From Blastocatellia bacterium (lineage in GTDB: Bacteria > Acidobacteriota > Blastocatellia > Chloracidobacteriales > JADJPF01): 64,000 nucleotides of DNA. A model generated the notes under the pieces. The model was not told the DNA's origin and did no database searches. It was given only the letters and a program-made list of their open reading frames with translations. Shown here one piece after another: positions 7,748 through 17,931 of the stretch. The position numbers were made by a program, and so were the translations under genes. The stretch is from contig JADJPF010000020.1 in NCBI GenBank assembly GCA_016713405.1, positions 1-64,000 on the forward strand. Reading direction: 5' to 3'. Position 1 is the first letter of the stretch, and every line of letters starts with the position of its first letter.

Positions 7748-10700
7748 TTAGCTTGGTAAATCAGTGCCAAGTTGCCTTGCGGGTCTAACAAATATTTTCT
7801 TTAGCAATACCCCTATATCATCAAATACTGAATAAACTACAGGTGTAACAATCAGGGTTAAAAGTAAAGAAAGCGTCTGCCCACCAATAACAACTACAGC
7901 AATAGCACGGCGTTCTTCTGCACCTGGGCCAGAACCAACGGCTAGGGGTAACATACCAGCTACTAAAGCCAAAGTAGTCATTAAAATAGGTCTTAATCTA
8001 TCCCGGTTGCCTTGTATAACAGCTTGCAGACGTTCCATTCCTGCTTGACGTAAATTATTCATATGGTCAATTTGTAAAATAGAGTTTTTCTTTACAACAC
8101 CAAATAAAACTAAAATCCCTAGTGCTGAATAAAGATTAAGCGTGTTGCCTGTATACCATAATGAAAGAAGTGCAAATGGAATAGAAAGCGGTAAAGAAAG
8201 CAAAACTGTTAGGGGATGAATTAGGCTTTCAAATTGTGAAGCCAACATCATATACATAAAAATTACTGATAAAAGAAATGCCCAAAGAAATTCTGTAAAA
8301 AGTGCGCTCTAACTCTCTACCACGACCAGAAATACTAGTTGTATAGGTAGTTGGCAAGTTCATTTCTTTTACAGCACCACGTAGCGCATCCAGTCTATCA
8401 GCCAGTGCATAACCCGGTGCAGTAGCAGCACGAAGGCTAACTTGACGTTGACGGTCTAATCTATCAATACGAGAAGCACTTTTGGTTTTAGAAAACTTAA
8501 CAAAATTATCTAGTAAAACTAGTCCTCCTGTTTTATTGGGAACATAAAGTTGAGCAATAGAAGTTTTATCTGTTCGATCTTTTGCATTAAGTCTAAGCTC
8601 TATATCATAGTCATAATTAACAGCAGGGTCACGAAAACGAGAAACTTCAGGATCGCCACCTACCATAATTCTTAATGCTGTAGCAATATCTCTAACATCA
8701 ACTCCAAGATCGGCTGCTCGTTCTCGGTCTATTTCAATTCTTAATTCTGGCTTATCTAGCTTTAATGTTGTGTCTGCATCAACAATTCCACCAATTTCTT
8801 CTGATTTTAAGCGTAGTTGTTCGGCATATTCAGCTAATGCCTCAAGTTCGGGCCCGCGTAGCACAAAATCTATTTCAAAATTACCACCACCAATATTAAA
8901 AGATGGTGCATTACGTACAGAGCAACGCAAATCACGATATTTTCTTAATCGTTTTCTTACCTCCTGCATAACATCTCTTTGCGAATAATTCCCGCGAAAA
9001 GCATCTGAAGGAGAACCTTTTTTTATAGCTTCCCAAAGCCTGGTAAGAGAAAATGTCCTTACTTCATGCGGTTCAATACGAACATAGGCACGACCTTGAC
9101 CAACACCACCTAAAACCCCTCCAGTTGAAGCAAGCACTAAATTAACGCCTGGTGTTTCCATTAAATCTTTTTCCACCATTAGCATTATTTCATTCATAGC
9201 TTGGAGTCCTACACCTTCAGGAGCATTAACATTTATATCAAATTCCGCTTCATCAACATCTGTTGGAATATATTCTTGTTTAACAAGTCTATAGAGTGGT
9301 GCAGAAGAAGCTATTACAGCTATAGCAACTACAGTAACAATAATACGATGTCGCATAGCAAAAGCTAATGTTGCTGTATAACTCCAATCAATCCAACTAT
9401 AAAAACCTCCTCTGGATTTAGCTGTGTCATGCCCAGCATTTGCATCTTTGTCACTTAATAGACGCGCACTCATCATTGGAGTTAAAGTAAATGAAATCAA
9501 CAAGCTAACTAAAACTGCAACTGCCGCAGTAATACCAAATTGATATAAAAACCGTCCTGAAATACTAGACATAAAAGAAACAGGCACAAAAATTACAACT
9601 AAGCTAAGCGTTGTAGCCATAACAGCAAGTCCAATTTCGGCTGTAGCTTCTTTTGCAGCTTGAAAAGCAGGCATTTTCTTTTCTTCAACAAAACGGAAAA
9701 TATTTTCTAGAACTACAATTGCGTCATCAATAACAATACCTACCATTAACACTAAAGCTAACATCGTGACGCTATTAAGGGTAAAGTCTAAAGCCCACAT
9801 CATACCAAAAGAAGAAACTACTGATGCAGGAATAGCAACACCAGCAATAATGGTAGAACGCCAACTTCGCATAAATGCAAGCACAACTAAACAAGCTAAT
9901 ATGCTACCCAAAACCAGGTGTAAATTAATTTCGCTTAGTGCGTTATAAATATAGCGGGATTGATCACGAATAATTTCTAGCTTTACATCTGAAGGGATTT
10001 GGCTGTTAATTTTTGCTAAATTTGCTTTAGCTGCTTCTACAACCTCAACAGTGTTTGAGCCTGATTGACGGCGTACTTCTAAAGTTACTGTAGGAACACC
10101 ATTTAAGCGAGAAATTGAACGTTGCTCTTTGGTTCCATCTTCGGCACGTCCAATATCTTTAATTCTAATTGGCATGCCATTTATAGTAGTAACAACTAAA
10201 TTATTAAACTCTCTTGGATCACTGATTTGACCCATTGTTCTAAGAGTTTCTTCACGTGTATTTGTAGTAATATTACCGCCAGGAATATCTGCATTTTGAT
10301 TTGCAATTGCACTACGAACCGTAGTAATAGGGATTTTATAAGCGGCTAATTTTTCTGCTGTAACCCAAACATTTATTGCACGTTCTAATCCGCCTTCAAT
10401 ACGAACCTCTCCAACTCCTGTAGAGCGTTCCATCTGAACTTTTACTACTTTATCTGCAATTTCTGTTAACTCTCTAATGGAGCGATTTCCAGAAAGTGCA
10501 ACAGTCAAAACAGGCGATGAATCATTATTAAATTTAGAAACTACAGGAGCATCAGCATCTTCTGGCAAACTGCGAATTACTGTAGCAACCCGATCACGTA
10601 TATCTTGAGCAGCAGTTTCAATATCTCGGTCTAAATTAAATGTAACAATAACAAATGAACTTCCTTGACCAGAAACCGAGCGTAATTCATTTATGCCTTC

Positions 10701-10925
10701 AACAGTGTTTACAATTTCTTCAATTTTCTGTGAAACCTGGGTTTCAACCTCTTCTGGAGAAGCACCAGCTAAACCAGTCCTAATACTAACCGTAGGTAAA
10801 TCAACAGAAGGAAACCGGTCAACACCTAAACGAAAATAGCTAGCTGCACCAACCACAACTAAAGCCAAAATAATCATGGCTGCAAAAACAGGTCTTTTAA
10901 TACAAACTTCTGCAAGCTTCTGCAT
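7748..10925 (-). pseudogene. RND efflux transporter, HAE1 family, frameshifted
   Basis: An inner-membrane proton-driven efflux pump subunit of the AcrB/MexB superfamily. The N-terminus (CIKRPVFAAMIILALVV), the porter-domain motifs (GASPEEVETQVSQKIEE), the charged membrane motif GIVIDDAIVVLENIFR near residue 400 and the SGRFLYQFG region are all intact. After SGRGRELERTF the frame is lost at a five-A run at 8297-8301: removing one base gives TEFLWAFLLSVIFMYMMLASQ and a protein of about 1058 residues, the normal length. The last 169 residues carry the final membrane spans. It is co-transcribed with the adaptor gene nine bases upstream. No outer-membrane channel gene is present. Confidence 0.9.
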
Positions 10926-10934
10926 AAATTTTCC

Positions 10935-12152
10935 TTATTTAGTTAAATTTACTGGCTGTCCTGATTGAAGATTACCTGGTTCAGCTACGATTTCATCACC
11001 AACTTCTAACCCTTCAACAACTTCAATCATGCTGTCTATGCGCTGTCCAGTTGTGATTGTTTTTTCTACAGCTTTACCATCTTTAACTGTAATAACTTTT
11101 TCAATACCAGCAAAGCTAATTACTGAGCTTTTTGGAACAGTGGTAATAGTATTTTTATTATCAATAATCACTTGCGCACGTGCAAAAAGTCCCGGCTTTA
11201 GCGAACCATCATTAAGAATCTCTGCTTCAACCATTAGCATACGGTTTTCTTGCGTAAGTGTTGGGCTAAGCCGTTTGATTTGTCCATTATAATTATTACT
11301 ACTAGCTTCCACACTTAGAAGAACTTTTTGACCTATTTTTATTTGATTAGCTTCACGCTCAGGAATTTCGGCTCTAAGCCGTAGCGGGTTAACTTGTACA
11401 ACTGTAGCAATAGGCGCACCCGCAGCTAAAAACTCTCCTAAACTAGCGCGTTTTTCCTGTATTACTCCATCAAAAGGTGAATAAATTTTTGTGTCAGCAA
11501 GTTGCTGTTTAGCTATTTCTAGTTCTGAACGTCTTTGAGTTAAAACAGCAAGTCGATTATGAAATTCCTCAACAGCATCTTCATAACGACTAATTGCAAC
11601 TTTGTGGGCTGTTTCTGAAACATCATATTCAGCTTGGGCAATAATTCCTTGTTTAACTAGTGCTGCACTACGATCAAGCTTAATTTTAGCCTCATCCACC
11701 AGGGCTTGAGCTTGACGAACTAAACTAATTTGCTTAGGGTCAGTTGGTTCTTCTGTACTATTAGGGTTTAAGGCAAGACGGGCCCGAGCTTGTGCTAATG
11801 CAGACTCAGCTTGCTGAACTCGTAGTTGATAATCTTGAGGATCAATTTGTCCAATTAGTTGGCCTTTTTTTACAACAGTTCCTAGATCAACCGTGATTTG
11901 TTGAAGCCGCCCTGGAACTTTAACACTTACAATTGCTTGATCATAAGCAACAAGTGTTCCTGTCACAGGAATTGTTTTGGCTGTAGTTTCTGCTTGTACT
12001 GCTATTAATCTAACTGTTTTAGCAGCAGCTTTATTATCAACTGTCTTTTCAGACTTATTCATTGATGAATAACTACTTTTACAAGAGAGCATCCCAAAAA
12101 GCAGCAAAATTAGGAGGCATTTTTCTTGCCTAGTTAACCGAGTAAAAATCAT
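10935..12152 (-). CDS. RND efflux periplasmic adaptor (membrane fusion protein), lipoprotein
   Basis: A 405-residue adaptor that links the RND pump to an outer-membrane channel. The N-terminus has a lipoprotein signal with lipobox MLSC (Cys24). The order is classic: barrel-sandwich half (VSVKVPGRLQQITVDLGTVV, KGQLIGQIDPQDYQLRV), a long coiled-coil hairpin (about residues 115-215), the second lipoyl half (IYSPFDGVIQEKRASLGEF), a beta-barrel and a membrane-proximal domain. It is the first gene of the two-gene efflux operon. Substrates cannot be deduced. The ribosome-binding site is weak. Confidence 0.92.
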   Translation of the reverse strand: MIFTRLTRQEKCLLILLLFGMLSCKSSYSSMNKSEKTVDNKAAAKTVRLIAVQAETTAKTIPVTGTLVAYDQAIVSVKVPGRLQQITVDLGTVVKKGQLIGQIDPQDYQLRVQQAESALAQARARLALNPNSTEEPTDPKQISLVRQAQALVDEAKIKLDRSAALVKQGIIAQAEYDVSETAHKVAISRYEDAVEEFHNRLAVLTQRRSELEIAKQQLADTKIYSPFDGVIQEKRASLGEFLAAGAPIATVVQVNPLRLRAEIPEREANQIKIGQKVLLSVEASSNNYNGQIKRLSPTLTQENRMLMVEAEILNDGSLKPGLFARAQVIIDNKNTITTVPKSSVISFAGIEKVITVKDGKAVEKTITTGQRIDSMIEVVEGLEVGDEIVAEPGNLQSGQPVNLTK

Positions 12153-12486
12153 ATTTTTAGATTTAGCCCTTATAACAAATAAAATTTAGTTAATAACCTT
12201 TTGTGTGGCAAAGTGTACATCATGCTAACAAGGTTAGTGTCATATGAAAATAGTTAGTTGCCCTTAGTATTTAAGTTAAAACTAAATTTAGATTAATGGG
12301 CTAAGTATTTATCTATCAATATAATAACTAGTTATAGTTTTTCGTAACTAGCTGCAATCGCTAGCTTAATACCTAAGTTTTAGATAAAGCTTCTATTTGT
12401 TTTAAGACTAGTTCTATGCTTCTAACTTCGTTATCAGGAAGCTATTTATATTTCCTTAGAAACAGGTTTTCTTGTAAGTTTCAATA
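12153..12486. other. Intergenic region, no supported gene
   Basis: AT-rich DNA upstream of the divergent efflux operon (-) and the lysine-rich protein gene (+). I see no ORF with a convincing ribosome-binding site. It probably holds divergent promoters. It is bounded on the right by an intrinsic terminator that has no recognised gene upstream. Confidence 0.5.
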
Positions 12487-12527
12487 AAACAAGAATAATT
12501 TTGCTTATTCTTGTTTATCAATATTTT
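12487..12527 (+). terminator. Orphan intrinsic terminator
   Basis: A perfect 12-bp stem AAACAAGAATAA/TTATTCTTGTTT with a six-base loop, followed within ten bases by a T7-8 run. No protein-coding gene ends upstream on this strand, so it may end a short RNA or an upstream leader transcript. Confidence 0.65.
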
Positions 12528-12605
12528 TTTAAGCTGTTATAGTTAGCCCTAACTTATTTTCTAAGTTGCATTAAAATCTATATTAATTAGTATTTAGGGG
12601 TAATA

Positions 12606-13070
12606 ATGAGCAAAAAGAAAGATAAAAAGAGCAAAAAAGATAAAAAAGGCAAAAAGAAATTTAATAAAAACCAGCAGATTTGCTTTCTAAATGTAGATTT
12701 AGATATTGAGTCAAAACATGATATTAGTGCGATAATAAAAGATTTTGGAGATAAAGTATTTATCCTAAATGATGAACCATATAGCGAAGGAAGCCATAAC
12801 TTATCTGTTGAGCTTGATGGCCGTTGTGGTGATCTAGAACCTGAAGGTCTTATTTTAGACTATGTTGAGCTTATTAAAAACTTCTCTGACGATGCAAAAG
12901 ATGCTTGGAATAAGGCACATAAGAAAGCATTTGATATAGGCTATGAATGTGGCTTTCAACCCTATAGTATTAACCACCAACTTTCAGCTAGCACTATTAA
13001 TGCTGTTGCTTCTGTAAATGCTAGCGTTATCTTTACTTTATATTGTGTGCAAAAACAAAAATCCAAATAA
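12606..13070 (+). CDS. Hypothetical protein with lysine-rich N-terminal tail
   Basis: A 154-residue protein preceded by AGGGGTAATA. The first 22 residues are almost all Lys/Asp/Ser (KKKDKKSKKDKKGKKK), probably disordered and able to bind nucleic acid or acidic surfaces. A compact domain follows (CFLNVDLDIESKHD through FTLYCVQ) with two cysteines (C83 region RCGD and YECGF). It has no signal peptide or membrane span. It lies 23 bases before the ATP-grasp gene, so the two are probably co-transcribed. I recognise no family. A speculative reading is that it is a substrate or partner of the ATP-grasp enzyme. Confidence 0.7.
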   Translation: MSKKKDKKSKKDKKGKKKFNKNQQICFLNVDLDIESKHDISAIIKDFGDKVFILNDEPYSEGSHNLSVELDGRCGDLEPEGLILDYVELIKNFSDDAKDAWNKAHKKAFDIGYECGFQPYSINHQLSASTINAVASVNASVIFTLYCVQKQKSK

Positions 13071-13093
13071 CAGTTTAGATATTGCATTATATT

Positions 13094-13972
13094 ATGAAAA
13101 TAGCATTTCTTTCTATCGAGGATTTAAGCGGCTATGTAAGTGATGACAATTTAGCTTTTGAGCCACTTCAAAACTTAGGCTATCAAGTTGATATTGTTCC
13201 TTGGCAACAAACCGCTGTTGATTGGAAAAAATATGCTGCTGTTATTATTCGCACTACTTGGGACTATCAAAACCACTTAGAAGCCTTTTTACAAGTTCTA
13301 AAGCAAATTGAGTCACAAACCTTGTTAGCAAACCCTTTTGAGATTGCGAAATGGAATGCTGACAAAATTTACCTTAATGATCTTCAAGAAAAAGGAGCAA
13401 AAATAGTCCCCACAATTTGGGTTAATAGTGGATTTAGCCTTAGTCAACTCCAACAATGGTTTAAGCAATTAGAATCTGACGAAATTGTAATAAAACCAAG
13501 AGTTAGTGCAACCGCACAAAATACTTTTTGGTTAAAACGCAGCAAAGAAGAGCAAGAAGATATTGAAAACTTAAACAAAATATTTGAAAACCGTCCCTTT
13601 ATGGTGCAACCCTTTATGAAAGCAATAGTTGATGAGGGGGAATATTCACTGTTTTACTTTAATGGCGAATATAGCCATGCAATCTTAAAAACTCCAAAAA
13701 CCCAGGATTTTAGAGTCCAAGAAGAGCATGGAGGCATAATCCAAGCAATAAAGCCCACATCCGACTTGTTAAAAGCAGGAGAAGAGATTTTGAAACATAT
13801 TTCTAGGACATTGCTTTATGCAAGAGTTGATTTTGTAAGAACAGAAAATAACAAATTTGCATTAATGGAGTTAGAACTTATTGAACCATCATTATATTTA
13901 CGTAATTGTGAAAACGCACCACACTTTTTTGCTAAAGCAATAAATAGTTGGTTAAAGGGTAGGTTAGGCTAA
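13094..13972 (+). CDS. ATP-grasp family protein (RimK/glutathione synthetase-like)
   Basis: A 292-residue protein starting at ATG 13094 (MKIAFLSIEDL); an ATG four codons upstream is less natural for the fold. It has an N-terminal Rossmann-like pre-ATP-grasp part (WDYQNHLEAF), a central region with DEIVIKPRVSATAQNT (the nucleotide-binding lysine and loop), and a C-terminal part with YARVDFV and MELELIEPSLYL, the acidic Mg-ATP-binding residues. Enzymes of this fold join a carboxylate to an amine or thiol using ATP. It resembles the group found in peptide- and amino-acid-ligating ATP-grasp proteins, but the substrate is unknown. The upstream lysine-rich protein is a possible partner. Confidence 0.82.
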   Translation: MKIAFLSIEDLSGYVSDDNLAFEPLQNLGYQVDIVPWQQTAVDWKKYAAVIIRTTWDYQNHLEAFLQVLKQIESQTLLANPFEIAKWNADKIYLNDLQEKGAKIVPTIWVNSGFSLSQLQQWFKQLESDEIVIKPRVSATAQNTFWLKRSKEEQEDIENLNKIFENRPFMVQPFMKAIVDEGEYSLFYFNGEYSHAILKTPKTQDFRVQEEHGGIIQAIKPTSDLLKAGEEILKHISRTLLYARVDFVRTENNKFALMELELIEPSLYLRNCENAPHFFAKAINSWLKGRLG

Positions 13973-13982
13973 TTGAAAGGGT

Positions 13983-14057
<75 letters not shown>

Positions 14058-14091
14058 ATTATCAAAAATTATCAAATTATTAAAGTTAAAA

Positions 14092-14120
14092 GGCGAAAAC
14101 AGCTTTTTTCTGCTTTCGCC
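14092..14120 (-). terminator. Probable terminator between the two tRNA genes
   Basis: Stem GGCGAAA(G/A)CAG with a short T/A-rich loop, followed on the minus strand by TTTTAACTTT. It lies just downstream of tRNA-Gly and upstream of tRNA-Cys, so the two tRNAs may be separately transcribed. Confidence 0.5.
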
Positions 14121-14141
14121 ACTTTATGATTTACCGATGAA

Positions 14142-14213
<72 letters not shown>

Positions 14214-14317
14214 TTGAGACGGGCATAATCTACAATAGTTTTTAAGGGTGTGTCAACCTGTGTTTGGAAAATTTTTCCTAGTTTGCTAACAAAAACGCCA
14301 GGTATAAAACATCTTCC

Positions 14318-17300
14318 CTAAATACTTTTAGCCATTTGTTCTAGTTTTTGCCATTTTTCCAGAACTCCTTTTTGTGCTGTTTTCATAAACTCCTCAGCTA
14401 TTTTTGGGTTAGTTTGAGCTAATGCGCTATAGCGAGTTTCATTATAGGCATAATCCTTAAATGGTAATTTAGGAGTTTTGCTGTCTAGTTGGAAAGGATT
14501 CTTGCCCATTGACTTTAATGTTGGGTTATAGCGATAAAGCGGCCAATAACCAGTTTCAACAGCTAATTTTTGTTGGCCTAAGCCTTTGGAAGTGTCAATT
14601 CCATGTGCAATACAATGGCTATAAGCAATAATCAAAGATGGGCCAGGGTAGCTTTCTGCTTCTAAAAATGCTTTTACGGTTTGACTATCATTTGCGCCTA
14701 AAGCTACTTGGGCTACATAAACATTTTCATAGCCTATAGCCATAAGTCCTAAGTCTTTCTTTGCGCTAGTTTTACCACCAGCAGCAAATTTAGCTACTGC
14801 TCCAAGAGGTGTTGCTTTAGAAGATTGTCCACCTGTATTTGAATAAACTTCTGTGTCTAAAACTAGTAAATTAACATTACGTCCACTTGCTAGCACATGG
14901 TCAAGCCCGCCATAACCAATATCATAGGCCCAACCATCGCCGCCAACAATCCAAACGCTTTTCTTTACTAACACTGGAAGCAAATGCAAAAGATCCCGCG
15001 CCATCATATCAGGACAATTTTCTAAAATAGCTTTTAGTTCTGCTGTTCGGTTGCGTTGTGCCAAAATTCCTGCATCACTTGATTGATCGGCATTAAGTAT
15101 TGATTCTGCTAGCTCAACACCAATTACATTTTTAAGCTTGTTAACTAGAGCGTAAGCATAATCTAGCTGTTTATCTAAAGCTAGGCGCATTCCTAAACCA
15201 AACTCAGCATTATCTTCAAATAAAGAATTGCTCCAAGCTGGCCCGTAACCCTCTGCATTTGTCGTCCAAGGCGTTGTAGGTAGATTGCCACCATAAATGC
15301 TAGAACAGCCTGTTGCATTAGCAATTATTGTATGATCCCCAAATAATTGGGATAGTAATTTTAAGTAAGGAGTTTCTCCGCAACCAGTACAAGCCCCTGA
15401 AAATTCAAAGAGAGGTTGAAGAACTTGGATATTTTTTACTGAGTCAAATTTTAGCGAGTTGACACGAGAAATTTCTGGTAAGTTATGGAAGAAGTCCCAA
15501 TTTTGTTTTTCTACTTCACAAAGCCCTTGGTAATCACTCATATTAATGGCTTTACGGCCAGCTTGGTTTTTATCTTTAACAGGACAAATTTCTACACACA
15601 AGCTACAACCTGTGCAATCTTGACCTGAGACTTGGAGGCTATATTTTTTATTTGGCAAATCCCTAAAATTAGGGTCAGCAAACTTAAATGTGTTTGGAGC
15701 ATCTGCTAAATACTTTTCATCATAGATTTTAGCTCGTAGTGCTGAATGTGGACAAACCAAAACACATTTACCGCATTGAATACAAAGGTCTTTGTCCCAA
15801 ACAGGAATTTCTTGGGCAAGGCTGCGTTTTTCCCATTGGCTTGTACCTACTGGGTATGTTCCATCAACTGGCATTGCGCTAACAGGCAGCAAATCACCTT
15901 TACCAGCAATAATTTTAGAAGTAACGGATTGAACAAATTCTGGAGCATTTTCTGGCACAATTTCTAGCATATCAATTTTGCTATCAATTTTATTAGGCAC
16001 TATAACTTGATAAAGATTAGCTAAGGTTTGGTCTACAGCTTGGTAATTTTTTTCTACTACTGATTCACCACGTCGGCTATAGCTTTTTTTAATTGATTCT
16101 TTGATTTTGGTGATAGCTTCCTCGCGTGGTAAGACTCCGCTAATTGCAAAAAAACATGTCTGCATGACGGTGTTTACTTTTTTATCCATTCCTGCGGCTT
16201 TTGCTACTGAATAACCATCAATGACATAGAGTTTAATGTTTTTTTCTTGAATTTGTTTTTGTACCATTCTTGGCAGTTGTGACCAAACTTCCCTAGCACT
16301 AAATGGGCTGTTAAGAAGCACTGTAGCCCCATAAGCAGCCGCTTCCAAAATATTGTAGCGTCGCAAAAAAGCAAATTGATGTACTGCAATAAAGCTAGCA
16401 TGTTTAACTAAGTAAGTGCTATGAATTGGGCGAGGCCCAAATCTTAAATGTGAAATAGTTCTAGCTCCAGATTTTTTGGAGTCATAAACAAAATAACCCT
16501 GGGCATAAAATGGCGTTTCCTCGCCAATAATTTTAATAGAATTTTTATTTGCTCCAACCGTTCCATCTGAGCCTAAGCCCCAAAACACAGCCCTAACAAC
16601 ATCTTTTGGCTCAATATCAAACTCATCATCATAAGTAAGACTACTATGAGTTACATCATCATTAATTCCAATTGTAAAGTGGTTTTTAGCAGTAGTTTTA
16701 GCTAATTCTAAGAAGACACTAATTATCATGCTAGGAGTAAATTCTTTAGAAGAAAGTCCGTAACGCCCACCTATAATTTTAGGAAAATTTTTTAGAGTCC
16801 CATTAGAAAAAGCTTCGCTAATTACTGTCATTACATCTTGATAGAGAGGCTCTCCGGCCCCGCCTGGTTCTTTGGTGCGGTCTAGCACAGCAATAGCTTT
16901 AACTGTGCTTGGCAAAGCTTTTAAGAAATATTCTGAAGAAAAAGGACGATATAGTCTTACTTTAATTAATCCAACTTTTTCCCCTTCATTTACTAAATAA
17001 TCTACAGTTTCTTGAACAGCCTCACAGCCTGACCCCATAAGCACTAGAAGTCGTTCGGCATCAGGCGAGCCATAGTAATCAAAAAGTTGGTATTGGCGAC
17101 CTGTTAGACTAGCAAATTTGTCCATCAAGTTTTGAACAATCCCTGGTGTAGCTAAATAATAAGGGTTAACAGTTTCTCGTGCTTGAAAGAAAACATCAGG
17201 ATTTTGTGCTGTACCACGAATAACAGGATGTTCTGGCAAAAGTGCGCGACTTCGATGAGCATATACCAAATCTTCATTAATCATTTCTTTGATAGTTTTG

Positions 17301-17863
17301 TCTGAAACTTGAGTAATTTTCATTACTTCGTGAGAAGTGCGAAAACCATCAAAAACATGTAGGAAAGGGATCCGACTTTCTAAAGTAGCAGATTGACTAA
17401 TTAAAGCAAAATCCATTACTTCTTGAACAGAATTAGCAAAGAGCATCGCCCAACCTGTTGAACGTGTAGCCATTACATCACTATGATCACCAAAAATAGA
17501 TAAGGCTTGTGCTGCAATTGAGCGTGCTGCAATATGAAAAACTGTGCTAGTTAGCTCACCAGCTATTTTATACATATTAGGTATCATTAACAGTAAGCCT
17601 TGACTACAAGTAAAAGTCGTAGTTAAAGAGCCTGTTTGCAATGCACCATGTACAGCACCAGCCGCGCCGCCTTCAGATTGCATTTCTTGCACTAGGGGAA
17701 CTTCGCCCCAAAGGTTGACTATGCCTTGAGACGACCAACTATCGGCAAATTCTCCCATTGGAGATGCTGGAGTAATTGGATAAATAGCAATCACTTCATT
17801 AGTTTTATGAGCAATATAGGCGGCTGCCTCATTAGCATCTAAAGTAATAAGTTTTTCTTTCAT
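14318..17863 (-). CDS. nifJ: Pyruvate:ferredoxin (flavodoxin) oxidoreductase, single-chain
   Basis: Converts pyruvate, CoA and oxidised ferredoxin to acetyl-CoA, CO2 and reduced ferredoxin in the cytoplasm. The 1181-residue chain has all fused domains: the N-terminal pyrimidine domain (ANEAAAYIAHKTNEVIAIYPITPASPMGE), the gamma domain (WGLGSDGTVGANKNS), a two-cluster ferredoxin domain (CIQCGKCVLVCP near residue 692 and CTGCSLCVEICP near 748), the proximal cluster cysteines (CTGCGE near 823) and the TPP-binding region (GGDGWAYDIGYGG near 973). The enzyme is oxygen-sensitive in many organisms; its presence with catalase and a cytochrome complex suggests a flexible or microaerobic lifestyle. The catalytic motifs look complete. 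Confidence 0.97.
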   Translation of the reverse strand: MKEKLITLDANEAAAYIAHKTNEVIAIYPITPASPMGEFADSWSSQGIVNLWGEVPLVQEMQSEGGAAGAVHGALQTGSLTTTFTCSQGLLLMIPNMYKIAGELTSTVFHIAARSIAAQALSIFGDHSDVMATRSTGWAMLFANSVQEVMDFALISQSATLESRIPFLHVFDGFRTSHEVMKITQVSDKTIKEMINEDLVYAHRSRALLPEHPVIRGTAQNPDVFFQARETVNPYYLATPGIVQNLMDKFASLTGRQYQLFDYYGSPDAERLLVLMGSGCEAVQETVDYLVNEGEKVGLIKVRLYRPFSSEYFLKALPSTVKAIAVLDRTKEPGGAGEPLYQDVMTVISEAFSNGTLKNFPKIIGGRYGLSSKEFTPSMIISVFLELAKTTAKNHFTIGINDDVTHSSLTYDDEFDIEPKDVVRAVFWGLGSDGTVGANKNSIKIIGEETPFYAQGYFVYDSKKSGARTISHLRFGPRPIHSTYLVKHASFIAVHQFAFLRRYNILEAAAYGATVLLNSPFSAREVWSQLPRMVQKQIQEKNIKLYVIDGYSVAKAAGMDKKVNTVMQTCFFAISGVLPREEAITKIKESIKKSYSRRGESVVEKNYQAVDQTLANLYQVIVPNKIDSKIDMLEIVPENAPEFVQSVTSKIIAGKGDLLPVSAMPVDGTYPVGTSQWEKRSLAQEIPVWDKDLCIQCGKCVLVCPHSALRAKIYDEKYLADAPNTFKFADPNFRDLPNKKYSLQVSGQDCTGCSLCVEICPVKDKNQAGRKAINMSDYQGLCEVEKQNWDFFHNLPEISRVNSLKFDSVKNIQVLQPLFEFSGACTGCGETPYLKLLSQLFGDHTIIANATGCSSIYGGNLPTTPWTTNAEGYGPAWSNSLFEDNAEFGLGMRLALDKQLDYAYALVNKLKNVIGVELAESILNADQSSDAGILAQRNRTAELKAILENCPDMMARDLLHLLPVLVKKSVWIVGGDGWAYDIGYGGLDHVLASGRNVNLLVLDTEVYSNTGGQSSKATPLGAVAKFAAGGKTSAKKDLGLMAIGYENVYVAQVALGANDSQTVKAFLEAESYPGPSLIIAYSHCIAHGIDTSKGLGQQKLAVETGYWPLYRYNPTLKSMGKNPFQLDSKTPKLPFKDYAYNETRYSALAQTNPKIAEEFMKTAQKGVLEKWQKLEQMAKSI

Positions 17864-17931
17864 TTCATGCCTCTTTAGAATTTTAGCTAAATTACTGTAA
17901 TTAAGATTACTTATTTTATATTTAGTAATAG

